A model generated the notes under the pieces. It worked only from the letters and a program-made list of their open reading frames with translations. It did not search any database and was not told where the DNA came from. 64,000 nucleotides of DNA, taken from Pectobacterium brasiliense. Lineage in GTDB: Bacteria; Pseudomonadota; Gammaproteobacteria; Enterobacterales; Enterobacteriaceae. Location of the stretch: contig NZ_JACDSF010000010.1 in the NCBI RefSeq assembly GCF_013449685.1, positions 1 to 64,000 of the forward strand, written 5' to 3'. The stretch's first letter is position 1; every line of letters starts with the position of its first letter. Position numbers and translations under genes: made by a program. Below are positions 49,037 to 59,300 of this stretch, one piece after another.

Positions 49037-51283
49037 ATGCTCACGCGCTTGCGAGAAATTGTCGAAAACGTTGCGGCAACGGCCCGCCTTAGTGATGCGC
49101 TGGACATTCTGGTCAATGAGACCTGTCAGGCTATGGACACGGAAGTCTGTTCCATTTATCTGGCCGATCACGATCGTCAATGTTATTACCTGATGGCAAC
49201 GCGCGGGTTGAAAAAGCCGCGCGGGCGCACGGTTACGCTGGCGTTTGGGCAAGGTATTGTCGGGCTAGTCGGGCAACGTGCTGAGCCCATCAATCTGGCC
49301 GACGCGCGTGCACACCCTAGTTTCAAATATATCCCTGCCGTGAAAGAGCAACATTTCCGCTCTTTTCTTGGTGTTCCCATTATCTACCGTCGCCACCTGC
49401 TGGGCGTACTGGTGGTGCAGCAGCGTGAACATCGTCAGTTTGATAAAAACGAAGAATCGTTCATGGTGACGCTGGCCACGCAGATGGCTGCTATTCTTTC
49501 CCTTTCACAGATAAAAACGCTCTTCGGTCAATACCGTCAGACGCGCGTTAAGGCGCTGGTGGCGGCACCCGGCGTGGCGATTGCCCCCGGCTGGCAGGAT
49601 TGTACTCAGCCTTCTCTGGAACAGGTTTTCCCCGCATCGAGTCTGGACAGCGAGCGTGAGCGATCCCGTTTAACGCAGGCGCTGGAAGAGGCCACGGCGG
49701 AATTCCGTCGCTTCAGCAAGCGGTTTAGCGCCAGCGCGCAGAAAGAGAGCGCGGCGATTTTCGATTTGTACTCGCACTTGCTAAACGATGCGCGGCTCAA
49801 GCGAGAACTCTTTCAGGAAGTGGATGCGGGCAATGCCGCCGAGTGGGCCGTGAAGCTGGTGATCGAGCGCTTTGCCGCGCAATTCACCAATTTGCAGGAT
49901 ACTTATTTACGCGAACGGGCGGGCGATCTGCGTGCGTTGGGGCAACGGCTGTTGTTCCACCTCGACGATAACGCGCAAATCATGGGGCAATGGCCTGAGC
50001 GCTTTATCCTCGTGGCGGATGAATTAACCGCCACGCTGCTGGCGGAACTGCCGCCGGAGCGTCTGGCGGGCGTTGTTGTCTATGACGGTGCCGCGAATTC
50101 GCATGCGGCGATTCTCGTCCGTGCCATGGGCATTCCGACGCTGGTGGGCGCAGACATCCAGCCCGATCTGCTGCATCAGCGACAGTTGATTATCGACGGC
50201 TATCGCGGTGAGCTGCTGGTCGATCCTGAACCCGTGCTGGTACAGGAATACCAGCGTCTGTTGACGGAAGAAAATGAGCTGACTCGCCTGGCCGAAGGCG
50301 AGATGGAACAGCCTGCTGTACTGAAAAGCGGCGAACGTATGCAGGTCATGCTGAATGCTGGGCTCAGCGCTGAACACGAAAAACGTTTTATCAATCAGGT
50401 TGATGGCGTGGGGCTGTATCGCACGGAAATCCCGTTTATGTTGCAAAGCGGATTTCCGTCTGAAGATGAGCAGATGGCGCAATATCAAAGCATGTTGGCG
50501 CTTTACCCTACGCGCCCCGTGATGCTGCGCACGCTGGATATCGGCGCGGACAAGCCGTTGCCTTATCTGCCTATTAGCGAAGAGAACCCGTGCCTTGGCT
50601 GGCGCGGCATTCGTATTACGCTCGATCAGCCTGAAATCTTTCTGATTCAGGTGCGCGCGATGCTGCGTGCCAACGCGCATATTGGCAATCTCAATATCCT
50701 GCTGCCGATGATCAGCAGTCTGGATGAAATCAGCGAAGCACGTCGCCTGATCGATCAGGCCGCAGGCGAAGTAGAAGAATTGCTGGGCTTCCCGCAGCCC
50801 AAGCCGCGAATTGGGATCATGATTGAAGTCCCGTCGATGCTGTTCCTGCTCCCTCATCTGGCTTCCTGCATCGATTTTGTTTCGGTTGGTACGAACGATC
50901 TGACGCAGTATCTGCTGGCGGTAGATCGTAACAACGCTCATGTGGCATCGCTTTATGACAGTCTGCATCCTTCCATGTTGCAGGCGTTGAATATGATTGC
51001 CGTCGAGTGTGAGCGGCATAATATTCCGCTTTCCGTGTGTGGTGAAATGGCGGGCGAAGCGCTCGGCGCACTGCTGCTGACGGGGTTGGGGTATCGCTCG
51101 CTCAGTATGAACGGACGTAGCGTTGCGCGAATTAAATATCTGCTGCGCCAAATTACGTTGGCGGAATCGCAGGCGTTGGTGAAGCAACTACTCGGTGCGC
51201 AGAGTGCGACGGAAGTTCGACAGTGGGCCGCGATCTTCATGGAAGAGCGCGGATTGGGCGGCTTGATTCGCGGTGGACGCTAA
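49037..51283 (+). CDS. ptsP: phosphoenolpyruvate-protein phosphotransferase PtsP (EI-Ntr)
   Basis: A 748-residue enzyme I of the nitrogen PTS. The N-terminal ~150 residues are a GAF domain (MDTEVCSIYLADH…FGQGIVGLVGQ), followed by an EI-type HPr-binding helical region. The phospho-His motif is GAANSHAAILVRAMGIPTLVG (His about 356), and the PEP-binding barrel ends with SVCGEMAGEALGALLLTGLG. It transfers phosphate from PEP to NPr. The gene follows rppH, as in E. coli. Confidence 0.97.
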   Translation: MLTRLREIVENVAATARLSDALDILVNETCQAMDTEVCSIYLADHDRQCYYLMATRGLKKPRGRTVTLAFGQGIVGLVGQRAEPINLADARAHPSFKYIPAVKEQHFRSFLGVPIIYRRHLLGVLVVQQREHRQFDKNEESFMVTLATQMAAILSLSQIKTLFGQYRQTRVKALVAAPGVAIAPGWQDCTQPSLEQVFPASSLDSERERSRLTQALEEATAEFRRFSKRFSASAQKESAAIFDLYSHLLNDARLKRELFQEVDAGNAAEWAVKLVIERFAAQFTNLQDTYLRERAGDLRALGQRLLFHLDDNAQIMGQWPERFILVADELTATLLAELPPERLAGVVVYDGAANSHAAILVRAMGIPTLVGADIQPDLLHQRQLIIDGYRGELLVDPEPVLVQEYQRLLTEENELTRLAEGEMEQPAVLKSGERMQVMLNAGLSAEHEKRFINQVDGVGLYRTEIPFMLQSGFPSEDEQMAQYQSMLALYPTRPVMLRTLDIGADKPLPYLPISEENPCLGWRGIRITLDQPEIFLIQVRAMLRANAHIGNLNILLPMISSLDEISEARRLIDQAAGEVEELLGFPQPKPRIGIMIEVPSMLFLLPHLASCIDFVSVGTNDLTQYLLAVDRNNAHVASLYDSLHPSMLQALNMIAVECERHNIPLSVCGEMAGEALGALLLTGLGYRSLSMNGRSVARIKYLLRQITLAESQALVKQLLGAQSATEVRQWAAIFMEERGLGGLIRGGR

Positions 51284-51506
51284 TCCGTCGCGGTGCGGTA
51301 TTGACGGAGACATTAAGATTTAATTGCGAGTAAATGTTTAACAACGACTCAATGTTTTACAGAACTTTTCCCCTCCGCGATCAACGAGCGTGGGCGCGTA
51401 TGCTATGATTCGCCACCGCGGTTCGCAGGAACGGATTCATTCTCCTGCCTTTTGCCTATCAATGACAATCCCAAAAGTAGGGATAACACAATAAAATATG
51501 TGGTGA

Positions 51507-52376
51507 ATGATGACGACAAGCTATCTGGCGTTTCCTCAGTTTGATCCCGTGATTTTCTCAATCGGCCCGCTGGCGCTGCACTGGTATGGGCTGATGTATC
51601 TGGTGGGTTTTGTATTTGCCATGTGGTTGGCGGTGCGTCGGGCGAATAAACCGGGGAGCGGCTGGACCAAAGATGAAGTCGAAAACCTGCTGTATATGGG
51701 GTTCCTTGGGGTCTTCGTCGGCGGGCGTCTGGGCTATGTCCTGTTTTATGCCTTCCCGTCATTTCTTGAAAACCCGCTCTATCTTTTCAAAGTCTGGGAT
51801 GGCGGCATGTCGTTCCACGGCGGCTTAATGGGCGTTATCTGCGTCATGCTGTGGTTCGCTCATCGCACCAAACGCCATTTCTTCCAGGTTGCTGATTTTA
51901 TTGCCCCTCTGATTCCTTTCGGGCTTGGTGCTGGCCGACTGGGCAACTTCATCAATGGCGAACTGTGGGGACGCGTGACGACGGATACGCCGTGGGCCAT
52001 GCTGTTTCCTGGTTCGCGCGGCGAAGATATGGCGCTGGCCGTCAGTAACCCGCAATGGCAGGCGATTTTCAATCAGTACGGTATGCTGCCGCGTCATCCT
52101 TCCCAGCTGTATCAAATGATGTTGGAAGGTGTGGCGCTGTTTATCATTCTGAATCTCTTTATTCGTAAATCTCGGCCGATGGGCAGCGTTTCAGGGCTTT
52201 TCCTTATCGGTTATGGCATGTTCCGAATCATTACTGAATTCTTCCGCCAGCCGGATGCGCAGCTGGGGCTGTTCGGTGGCCTGTTCAGCATGGGGCAAAT
52301 TCTGTCTCTGCCGATGGTGATCGCTGGTATTCTGATGATGGTCTGGGCCTACCGCCGTCAGCCTGCGCAGCAATAA
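51507..52376 (+). CDS. lgt: prolipoprotein diacylglyceryl transferase
   Basis: A 289-residue inner-membrane enzyme with seven membrane helices that attaches diacylglycerol to the lipobox Cys. Conserved HGGLMGV (about 103), [17 protein letters not shown] (about 136-152) and [13 protein letters not shown] match the family. ATG 51507 or 51510 is possible. It lies upstream of thyA, an order conserved in enterobacteria. Confidence 0.97.
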   Translation: MMTTSYLAFPQFDPVIFSIGPLALHWYGLMYLVGFVFAMWLAVRRANKPGSGWTKDEVENLLYMGFLGVFVGGRLGYVLFYAFPSFLENPLYLFKVWDGGMSFHGGLMGVICVMLWFAHRTKRHFFQVADFIAPLIPFGLGAGRLGNFINGELWGRVTTDTPWAMLFPGSRGEDMALAVSNPQWQAIFNQYGMLPRHPSQLYQMMLEGVALFIILNLFIRKSRPMGSVSGLFLIGYGMFRIITEFFRQPDAQLGLFGGLFSMGQILSLPMVIAGILMMVWAYRRQPAQQ

Positions 52377-52412
52377 TCCGCCGTCCTTCTTTAATATTTG
52401 TGGTGAGGTAGT

Positions 52413-53207
52413 ATGAAACAGTATCTGGATCTGATGAAAAAAGTGCTTGAAGAGGGCACGCCGAAAGCCGACCGTACCGGCACGGGCACGCGTTCTATTT
52501 TCGGCCATCAGATGCGTTTCAACTTGCAGGACGGGTTTCCGCTGGTTACCACCAAAAAATGCCACCTGCGTTCGATTATTCATGAGCTGCTCTGGTTCCT
52601 GAACGGCGATACCAATGTTGCTTATCTGCATGAAAATAAAGTCAGTATTTGGGATGAATGGGCGGATGAGAACGGCGATTTGGGGCCGGTTTATGGAAAA
52701 CAGTGGCGTTCGTGGGGGGCTGCCGACGGTCGTGAGATCGACCAGTTGAAGAATGTTCTGACCCAGTTGAGACAAGATCCAGATTCTCGCCGTATTATCG
52801 TGTCTGCCTGGAACGTGGGTGAGCTGGACAAAATGGCGTTGGCACCGTGTCACGCGTTTTTCCAGTTCTACGTGGCGGATGGCAAACTCTCTTGCCAGCT
52901 TTATCAGCGCTCGTGCGATATCTTCCTCGGTCTGCCGTTCAATATCGCCAGCTATGCGCTGCTGGTGCATATGGTGGCGCAGCAGTGCGATCTGGATGTC
53001 GGTGATTTCGTCTGGACTGGCGGCGACACGCATCTGTACAACAACCATCTGGAACAGACGAATCTACAGTTGAGCCGTGAACCACGCGCGCTGCCTAAAC
53101 TGGTGATTAAGCGCCGTCCGGATACGTTGTTCGACTACCGCTTCGAGGACTTTGAAATCGAGGGATACGACCCACATCCCGCCATCAAAGCACCGGTTGC
53201 GATCTAA
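52413..53207 (+). CDS. thyA: thymidylate synthase
   Basis: A 264-residue enzyme that makes dTMP from dUMP using methylene-tetrahydrofolate. The catalytic Cys is in [13 protein letters not shown] (about 146), with [11 protein letters not shown] at the N-terminus, [21 protein letters not shown] and the terminal [10 protein letters not shown]. Full length. It follows lgt by 36 bases and is closed by a clear terminator. Confidence 0.98.
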   Translation: MKQYLDLMKKVLEEGTPKADRTGTGTRSIFGHQMRFNLQDGFPLVTTKKCHLRSIIHELLWFLNGDTNVAYLHENKVSIWDEWADENGDLGPVYGKQWRSWGAADGREIDQLKNVLTQLRQDPDSRRIIVSAWNVGELDKMALAPCHAFFQFYVADGKLSCQLYQRSCDIFLGLPFNIASYALLVHMVAQQCDLDVGDFVWTGGDTHLYNNHLEQTNLQLSREPRALPKLVIKRRPDTLFDYRFEDFEIEGYDPHPAIKAPVAI

Positions 53208-53228
53208 AGCCTCTCTCATGTTTTCGAG

Positions 53229-53251
53229 GGCCGCGTAATGCGGCCTTTTTT
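53229..53251 (+). terminator. thyA terminator
   Basis: Stem GGCCGC/GCGGCC with a GTAAT loop followed by six T. Confidence 0.95.
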
Positions 53252-53252
53252 A

Positions 53253-53444
53253 TTATTTCTCTTCGTGCAACGGACCCACCGCTTCCTGAATCGATGGTGC
53301 TGGGGAGTTTTTAATCCCATCTGCTGCGATAAACATGAGAGTAAATAATTCTTCCTCACTGGTCATTTGCATTTTGCGGCCAGCATGAGATTTCATCTGT
53401 CGAGATGACACTGTTGCACGGTAATCTGTCGGCTCTTTATTCAT
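53253..53444 (-). CDS. hypothetical 63-residue protein
   Basis: A small charged protein (MNKEPTDYRATVSSRQMKSH…, ending QEAVGPLHEEK), with no membrane segment. ATG 53444 is preceded by GAGGTGG, giving a credible start. It lies downstream of the next minus-strand gene and may be co-transcribed with it. I do not recognise the family. Confidence 0.5.
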   Translation of the reverse strand: MNKEPTDYRATVSSRQMKSHAGRKMQMTSEEELFTLMFIAADGIKNSPAPSIQEAVGPLHEEK

Positions 53445-53510
53445 AACCACCTCGCAAAATGACGATTTATTAGCCACATTGTCGCGCATTATTTACTCTT
53501 CCTCAATGTG

Positions 53511-54065
53511 CTATCTCCGATTTGAATACGATATGAACCAGTTGAGTAAATCATCTGCCGAGCGAAAGAGGATAGATTTATCTCCGCTTACATCTAAAAA
53601 TTGATGACTTTTGATATAATAATCAGCAACTTTTTCATTGACTAGGCTTTGAATATAAAGGCCTTCACCTTCCACCTTGATAAGAAAAAATAGGATGATG
53701 ACCAAACAATAGGTCAACATTTTCCCATCCAGAATAGAACCCCTTTTTGAGAAATTCTGAAGTAACTCAATGCTTAATATATGGTTTATTGTGTTGAACG
53801 AACAAACACAAGCCCCGTCAGGTTTTGTTGTTGGTATGTGAGCATCGATCTTAAAGATAAACCCGAATTCACTATCAGCGTAAAGACTCATTTTTGCCAA
53901 ACGCCAGTCAATATCGAAATCGCTTTCTCTGGCAAGAGCAATGCACCAGTCAACATCATCCTGATTCATTGGGGAAACTGACATACCAAGGTTAACCGTA
54001 CTAAAGTAACGATTTGCCACTTCCAGAGCCAAGATCCCATTTTCTCTCACTGTTATTGATTTCAT
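53511..54065 (-). CDS. hypothetical protein, accessory gene between thyA and ppdA
   Basis: A 184-residue, AT-rich gene. The protein is soluble at the N-terminus, has one hydrophobic helix in the middle (LTYCLVIILFFLIKVEG, about residues 118-134) and a mixed C-terminal part. ATG 54065 follows GAGGAG with good spacing. It sits at a place where E. coli has thyA and ppdA as neighbours, so with gene 53253 it is probably a lineage-specific insertion. Not recognised. Confidence 0.55.
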   Translation of the reverse strand: MKSITVRENGILALEVANRYFSTVNLGMSVSPMNQDDVDWCIALARESDFDIDWRLAKMSLYADSEFGFIFKIDAHIPTTKPDGACVCSFNTINHILSIELLQNFSKRGSILDGKMLTYCLVIILFFLIKVEGEGLYIQSLVNEKVADYYIKSHQFLDVSGDKSILFRSADDLLNWFISYSNRR

Positions 54066-54287
54066 TTCGATCTCCTCATCCTGAATTCGATTCCTCCTTG
54101 TCACCGACTTACTCGGGGTGTGACATTACCTCCTTCACCGCGTGGTTTCTCCTGCTATTCCCTCGTTTTCCCTACCTCCCCGCACGCTTTTTCTGTTGTT
54201 ACACCGTTGCAGTAAAACATTGCGAGCCGCCGCGTATAACGCGGTTAACACGCTGTTTTTACAGATAAGACTCACTATCCTGACGCC

Positions 54288-54791
54288 ATGAAAACAGGGA
54301 ATCGGCAACGGCGAGGGTTCACCTTGCTTGAATTATTGGTGGTGCTGACGATTGTGGCGCTAATGGCGGGCGGTGGTTTGCATGGCTGGATGCAGTATCA
54401 GCAGGCAATCCGTCTGGAGCAGAGTGCGCAGCAACTGCTGGACTTTTTGAGTCGGGTTCAGGCGAATGCCTACTGGCATAACGAAACCCGCACGGCGAAG
54501 CTCATACCGCAGGGAGAGCTATGGTGCATGGTGGCGGGGAAGAATGAAAAGCAGGCAGAGGAGACGTGCCGTGAGAATCATCCGGGGCAGTTCGTTCGCC
54601 GCACGCAGGATGTTGTGCTGACAAAGTTCACAAGCAACGTTTTTACGTTCTTTGGCTTGCGTAATGCGGCACAGGCCGGGCACATCTCGTTGTCGAATTC
54701 TGCGGGTCAGCTACGCCTCATCATCTCGGTGAGAGGACGAATGCGTCTGTGCAGCGAGGCGCAGGTTGTCCTGGCGATTCCCCTATGCTGA
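54288..54791 (+). CDS. ppdA: prepilin peptidase-dependent protein PpdA
   Basis: A 167-residue pseudopilin-like protein with the type IV prepilin signature RRGFTLLELLVVLTIVALMAGGG: cleavage is expected after Gly10, with Phe next and Glu at +5. The mature part has Cys residues in the pilin-like globular end. The operon ppdA-ppdB-ygdB-ppdC before recC is conserved in enterobacteria. The gene overlaps ppdB by 7 bases. Confidence 0.9.
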   Translation: MKTGNRQRRGFTLLELLVVLTIVALMAGGGLHGWMQYQQAIRLEQSAQQLLDFLSRVQANAYWHNETRTAKLIPQGELWCMVAGKNEKQAEETCRENHPGQFVRRTQDVVLTKFTSNVFTFFGLRNAAQAGHISLSNSAGQLRLIISVRGRMRLCSEAQVVLAIPLC

Positions 54792-55411
54792 AACCGCTCG
54801 TGTTGAAACGAACAAAATTGAGGCAACCAAGGCTGAGGTGTAAGCAGCGTGGATTCACTCTGCCGGAAATCCTGTTAGCACTGAGTTTAGGTAGCCTGAT
54901 TATGCTGTCGGCGGCGCAGTTGTACCCTCTGCTGCGCGGTCAAAGTCAGGATAGTGCACAGCTTTTCCGGCTGGAGCAATTGTTCAGTCAGGTGGCGATG
55001 GGGGTTGAGAAAGATATTCGTCGGGCCGGTTTTTGTGCGGGAACCTGTCAGGGAAAGGCAATGAGCATAGGGAAGTATCCGGGCGAGGCGGAAAACAGCT
55101 GTCTGAATGTCTCTTACGATCTGAACCGAAATGGGGTTTGGGATGGTGGGGAACAGCAGGATGCCGAGTCTTTTGGCTATCGCCTGCGCGGTCGGTCGTT
55201 GGAAATTCAGAGCGGGGCGCATAACTGTCAGGGCGACAGATGGGAGAAGCTGTTTGATCCGCAGGAGGTGGTGCTCACGGTGTTCCGGTTACAGCGCCTG
55301 TCTGGACAAAATGAGGCGGCGTTATATGAATTACAGCTCGCTGGCTATTGGGCCAAGCGTCCTGCCGTTCGGCAGCATACCACTCGCCTTATTCTTGGTC
55401 GCAACCAATGA
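54785..55411 (+). CDS. ppdB: prepilin peptidase-dependent protein PpdB
   Basis: A 208-residue pseudopilin-like protein with the motif KQRGFTLPEILLALSLGSL, so processing is expected at Gly-Phe with Glu at +5. ATG 54785 overlaps the ppdA stop. The globular part contains several Cys, as in minor pseudopilins. Overlaps ygdB by ATGA. Confidence 0.9.
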   Translation: MLKPLVLKRTKLRQPRLRCKQRGFTLPEILLALSLGSLIMLSAAQLYPLLRGQSQDSAQLFRLEQLFSQVAMGVEKDIRRAGFCAGTCQGKAMSIGKYPGEAENSCLNVSYDLNRNGVWDGGEQQDAESFGYRLRGRSLEIQSGAHNCQGDRWEKLFDPQEVVLTVFRLQRLSGQNEAALYELQLAGYWAKRPAVRQHTTRLILGRNQ

Positions 55412-55863
55412 GAAAGGGATATCAGGAAGGAAGTGGAACGCTAGCTATGGTGCTGCTCATTGCCATTATCGGTCTGCTATTGATGTCTGGCTTGCAGCGC
55501 CAGCTTGATGCTGCTATTCAGGTGGGGAACGATGAACGGCACTATCTGCGAGCGTTCAATCAGGCATTGTCCTCGCTGAACTGGGGAAGGGGGCAGCGTT
55601 GGGGAACGCTAACAGAAAACTGGCAGTGTCAGCGGCTGTCGGCAGAACAGCTTGTGGTGTGTCTGCGTGCGGCCTCGGATGGGGAACAAGGATTACTGCG
55701 TGGCGAAGGAACGCTTCCCGCTTCAGCGCGACCGTTGACGTTGTACCAACGGGTATCCTTTTCGGCACTGTCGTCGAACCAGATTGCGATTCAACCATTG
55801 GGTAACGGCTGGCTGGATTTTTGTCCTGATAAGGAGGTGACACGCTGTGATGCAACGGAATAG
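55408..55863 (+). CDS. ygdB: YgdB family pseudopilin-operon protein
   Basis: A 151-residue protein with a hydrophobic N-terminal segment (GTLAMVLLIAIIGLLLMSGLQRQLD), resembling the PilX/GspK-like minor pseudopilin component with G in place of the canonical G-F-T-L start. The start overlaps the ppdB stop (ATGA). Third gene of the operon. Confidence 0.85.
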   Translation: MRKGYQEGSGTLAMVLLIAIIGLLLMSGLQRQLDAAIQVGNDERHYLRAFNQALSSLNWGRGQRWGTLTENWQCQRLSAEQLVVCLRAASDGEQGLLRGEGTLPASARPLTLYQRVSFSALSSNQIAIQPLGNGWLDFCPDKEVTRCDATE

Positions 55864-56245
55864 CGCGCTGAACAAGGGGATTGTGAGCCATCAATCTGGC
55901 TTTAGCCTGCCGGAGACGCTGGTAGCGGCGCTGCTGTTTGCCGTGTCGCTGCTGGGGCTACTGCAATATCACCAAATCTTGCAGCAGTCATTTCAACACC
56001 AGTTGCAGCAGCGTCAGGCTTGGCGATTTGCGATGCAGCAGTTGGAGGCCTATGAAGCGGGTGTACGGTATAATCCGTCTGATATTGATAATGCCGCGTC
56101 TCTTGCGAGTAAAAACTGGCAGTTTAGTGTGTCAGAGCAGCTCCAGAACGGAGAATGCCGTCAGGTAACGGCAAGAGTCATGACGCCACGTCGCTATCAG
56201 GCTACACTAAACCGTTGGTTTTGCCTGTCATCGCCTGTTGGGTAG
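55847..56245 (+). CDS. ppdC: prepilin peptidase-dependent protein PpdC
   Basis: A 132-residue pseudopilin-like protein with SGFSLPETLVAALLFAVSLLGLL, the prepilin cleavage motif (Gly-Phe and Glu at +5), and a Cys pair near the end. GTG 55847 has AAGGAGG 9 bases upstream and overlaps ygdB by 17 bases; ATG 55850 is the alternative. Last gene before recC. Confidence 0.85.
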   Translation: MMQRNSALNKGIVSHQSGFSLPETLVAALLFAVSLLGLLQYHQILQQSFQHQLQQRQAWRFAMQQLEAYEAGVRYNPSDIDNAASLASKNWQFSVSEQLQNGECRQVTARVMTPRRYQATLNRWFCLSSPVG

Positions 56246-56302
56246 GCATACCTGGGTAAACTATGAACTATAAATCGTAAGCCGCGGCGAGCAGGAGCCA
56301 GA

Positions 56303-59300
56303 ATGTTTAGAATCTATCACTCTAATCAGTTAGATATCTTGAAAAGACTGATGGTTGAGCTGATAAAACGTCAGCCGCTTGCGGATCCCTTCCAGCAGGA
56401 AGTGATTTTAGTTCAAAGTCCGGGGATGGCGCAGTGGCTGCAAATTGAACTGGCTGGACACTTCGGGATTGCTGCCAATATTCAATTCCCGCTGCCCGGT
56501 GTTTTTTTGTGGAATATGTGTCGCCATGTGCTGCCGGATATTCCAAAAGAAAGCGCCTTCAGCAAGGATGCGATGACGTGGAAGCTCATGCATTTGCTTC
56601 CCGATTTGTTAGCTCAGCCTGATTTTGCGGCCCTTAACCACTATTTGCAGGATGACGATAACCAGCGCAAGCTGCATCAGCTTGCCGGACGCGTAGCGGA
56701 TCTTTTCGATCAATACCTGATTTATCGCCCAGAATGGATCAAGGCATGGCAAGAAGGGAAGCAGGTTGACGATCTCGGCGGGAATCAGCTGTGGCAGTCC
56801 GCACTGTGGCGCGCGCTGGTGGATTATACGCGTGAACTGGCGCAGCCCGAATGGCACCATGCTATTCTGTATCAACGCTTTATTGCTGCGTTAGAACAGG
56901 CAAAAACGTGCCCGAAAGGCCTGCCGCCACGCGTTTTTATCTGCGGTATTTCGGCGTTACCCCCCATCTATTTACAGGCGCTGAACGCGCTGGCGCGTCA
57001 TATTGATGTGCACCTGCTATTTACCAATCCTTGTCGCCATTACTGGAGTGACATTCAGGATTATAAATTTCTGGCGAAGCTAAAAGCCCGCAACCGCCGC
57101 TTACATCGCTTTGATGGCGAACAGACTGATGAAACCCGCCCGCTCTTTCGCGATCCTTCACAGGCAGAAGCATTGTTCAACGACGACGGGAAACAGTCGA
57201 TTAATAATCCGCTGCTGGCATCGTGGGGAAAGCTGGGGCGCGATAACCTCTATCTGCTGGCTGATTTGGATAGCGTGCAGGAGATCGACGCTTTTGTTGA
57301 GTCGGATGGCGAAAATCTGCTGCAAACCTTGCAGCGCGACATTCTTGAGCTGGAAGACTACGCCGTAGTGGCCGTCAGCCATGAAACGCAGAACACCAGC
57401 ATGCAAAAACGCCTGCTGGCTCTCGACGATCGTTCGATCGATTTTCACGCCTGCCACAGCCCGCAGCGTGAAGTTGAAGTGCTTCACGATCGGCTGCTGG
57501 CCATGATGGCTGACGATCCTGAACTGATGCCGCGCGATGTTATTGTGATGATGGCGGATATCGACAGCTATACGCCGTTTATTCAGGCGGTGTTTGGCAA
57601 CGCGCCAGATAACCGCTACCTGCCTTTTGCCATCTCCGATCAGCGTGCGCGGCATGCGCATCCCGCCTTGCAGGCGGTAATCAGCCTGCTGGATTTACCG
57701 ACGAGCCGTTTTACGGCGGAACAGGTTTTGGCATTGCTTGAAGTGCCCGCGCTGGCCGCGCGTTTCGGTATTCAGGAAGAAGGGCTAAGGCGTCTGCGCC
57801 TGTGGGTGGTGGAATCCGGTGTGCGCTGGGGACTGGATGACGACAACGTGCGCGATCTGATGCTGCCGCCAACAGGGCAACATACGTGGCGTTTTGGCCT
57901 GACGAGAATGCTGCTGGGCTATGCGATGGACAGTCAGGTCGGCGACTGGCAGGGTGTGCTGCCTTATGATGAATCCAGCGGATTGATTGCGGAACTGGCC
58001 GGTCAACTGGCCGAATTGCTGATGCAGATCCACCATTGGCGTCAGCGCCTGTCTCAGCCGCGCGTGCTTGTCGACTGGTTACCGTTATGTCGAGAGCTGA
58101 TCGAAACCTTCTTTGACGCTGACAGTGAGACCGAAGCAGCGCTGGCGTTAGTTGAAAAACAGTGGCAGTACGTGATTGGTATGGGCACGATGGCGCATTA
58201 TCCGCAACAGGTGCCAATCTCCCGGTTACGTGATGAACTGTCGCGGCGTCTCGATCAGGAGCGGCTCAGCCAGCGTTTTCTTGCTGGTTCGATCAATTTT
58301 TGTACGCTGATGCCGATGCGTTCCATTCCGTTCAAGGTCGTGTGTTTGTTGGGCATGAATGACGGCGTTTATCCTCGAACGCTGCCACCGCTCGGGTTCG
58401 ATCTCATGGGGCGGAAAATCAAGCGCGGCGATCGTAGCCGACGTGATGATGACCGCTATCTGTTTCTTGAGGCGCTTTTGTCGGCGCAGCACAAACTCTA
58501 TATCAGCTATATCGGGCGCTCGATCCAGGATAATACGCGTCGCTATCCTTCCGTATTGGTCAGCGAACTGACGGAATATATCGCGCAAAGTTACGTCCTG
58601 CCGGGCGATGAAACGCTGGATATCGATAGCAGCGCGGAGCGCGTGGTGAAGCACCTTTGCCGCGAACATAGCCGTATGCCTTTTGATGCGAATAACTTCC
58701 TGTCTGCACCGCAGCCGTTGAGTTTTGCGGCCGAGTGGCTGGCGGCGGCGAACCGAAAAGGGGAAGCTCAGCCTGATTTCGATCGCGAAGCGCTGTCCGC
58801 AAGAGCGAGTGATAGGGATGTCAGTCTGGACGATTTGAAGCGTTTTTATCGTCATCCTGTGCGAGCCTTTTTTCAACTGCGACTTGGTGTGAGTTTTATG
58901 CTGCACAGCGATGAGCTGTTGGATGAAGAGCCCTTTGTGGTTGATAGCCTTAACCGCTATCAGTTGAATAGCGAGTTGCTTAATACCTTGATTAATGAAG
59001 GCGATACCGAAAAACTGTATCGCCGTGCCAGAGCCGCGGGTGAGTTGCCCTATGGTGCGTTCGGCGAAATTTACTGGCAGGAACAGCAGCAGGAGATGGC
59101 GCAGTTGGCTACGCGCGTGCGTGATGAATTAACGTCGTCGCTGTCGGTGAGTCGGGAAGTCGATATCCTCCTCGACGGCGTGCGCGTCAGTGGCTGGCTG
59201 AATCAGGTGCAGCCGGATGGTTTGCTGCGCTGGCGTCCGGGCACGCTTTCTATGAAGGATGGCATTACGCTGTGGTTGGAACATCTGGCCTACTGTGCAA

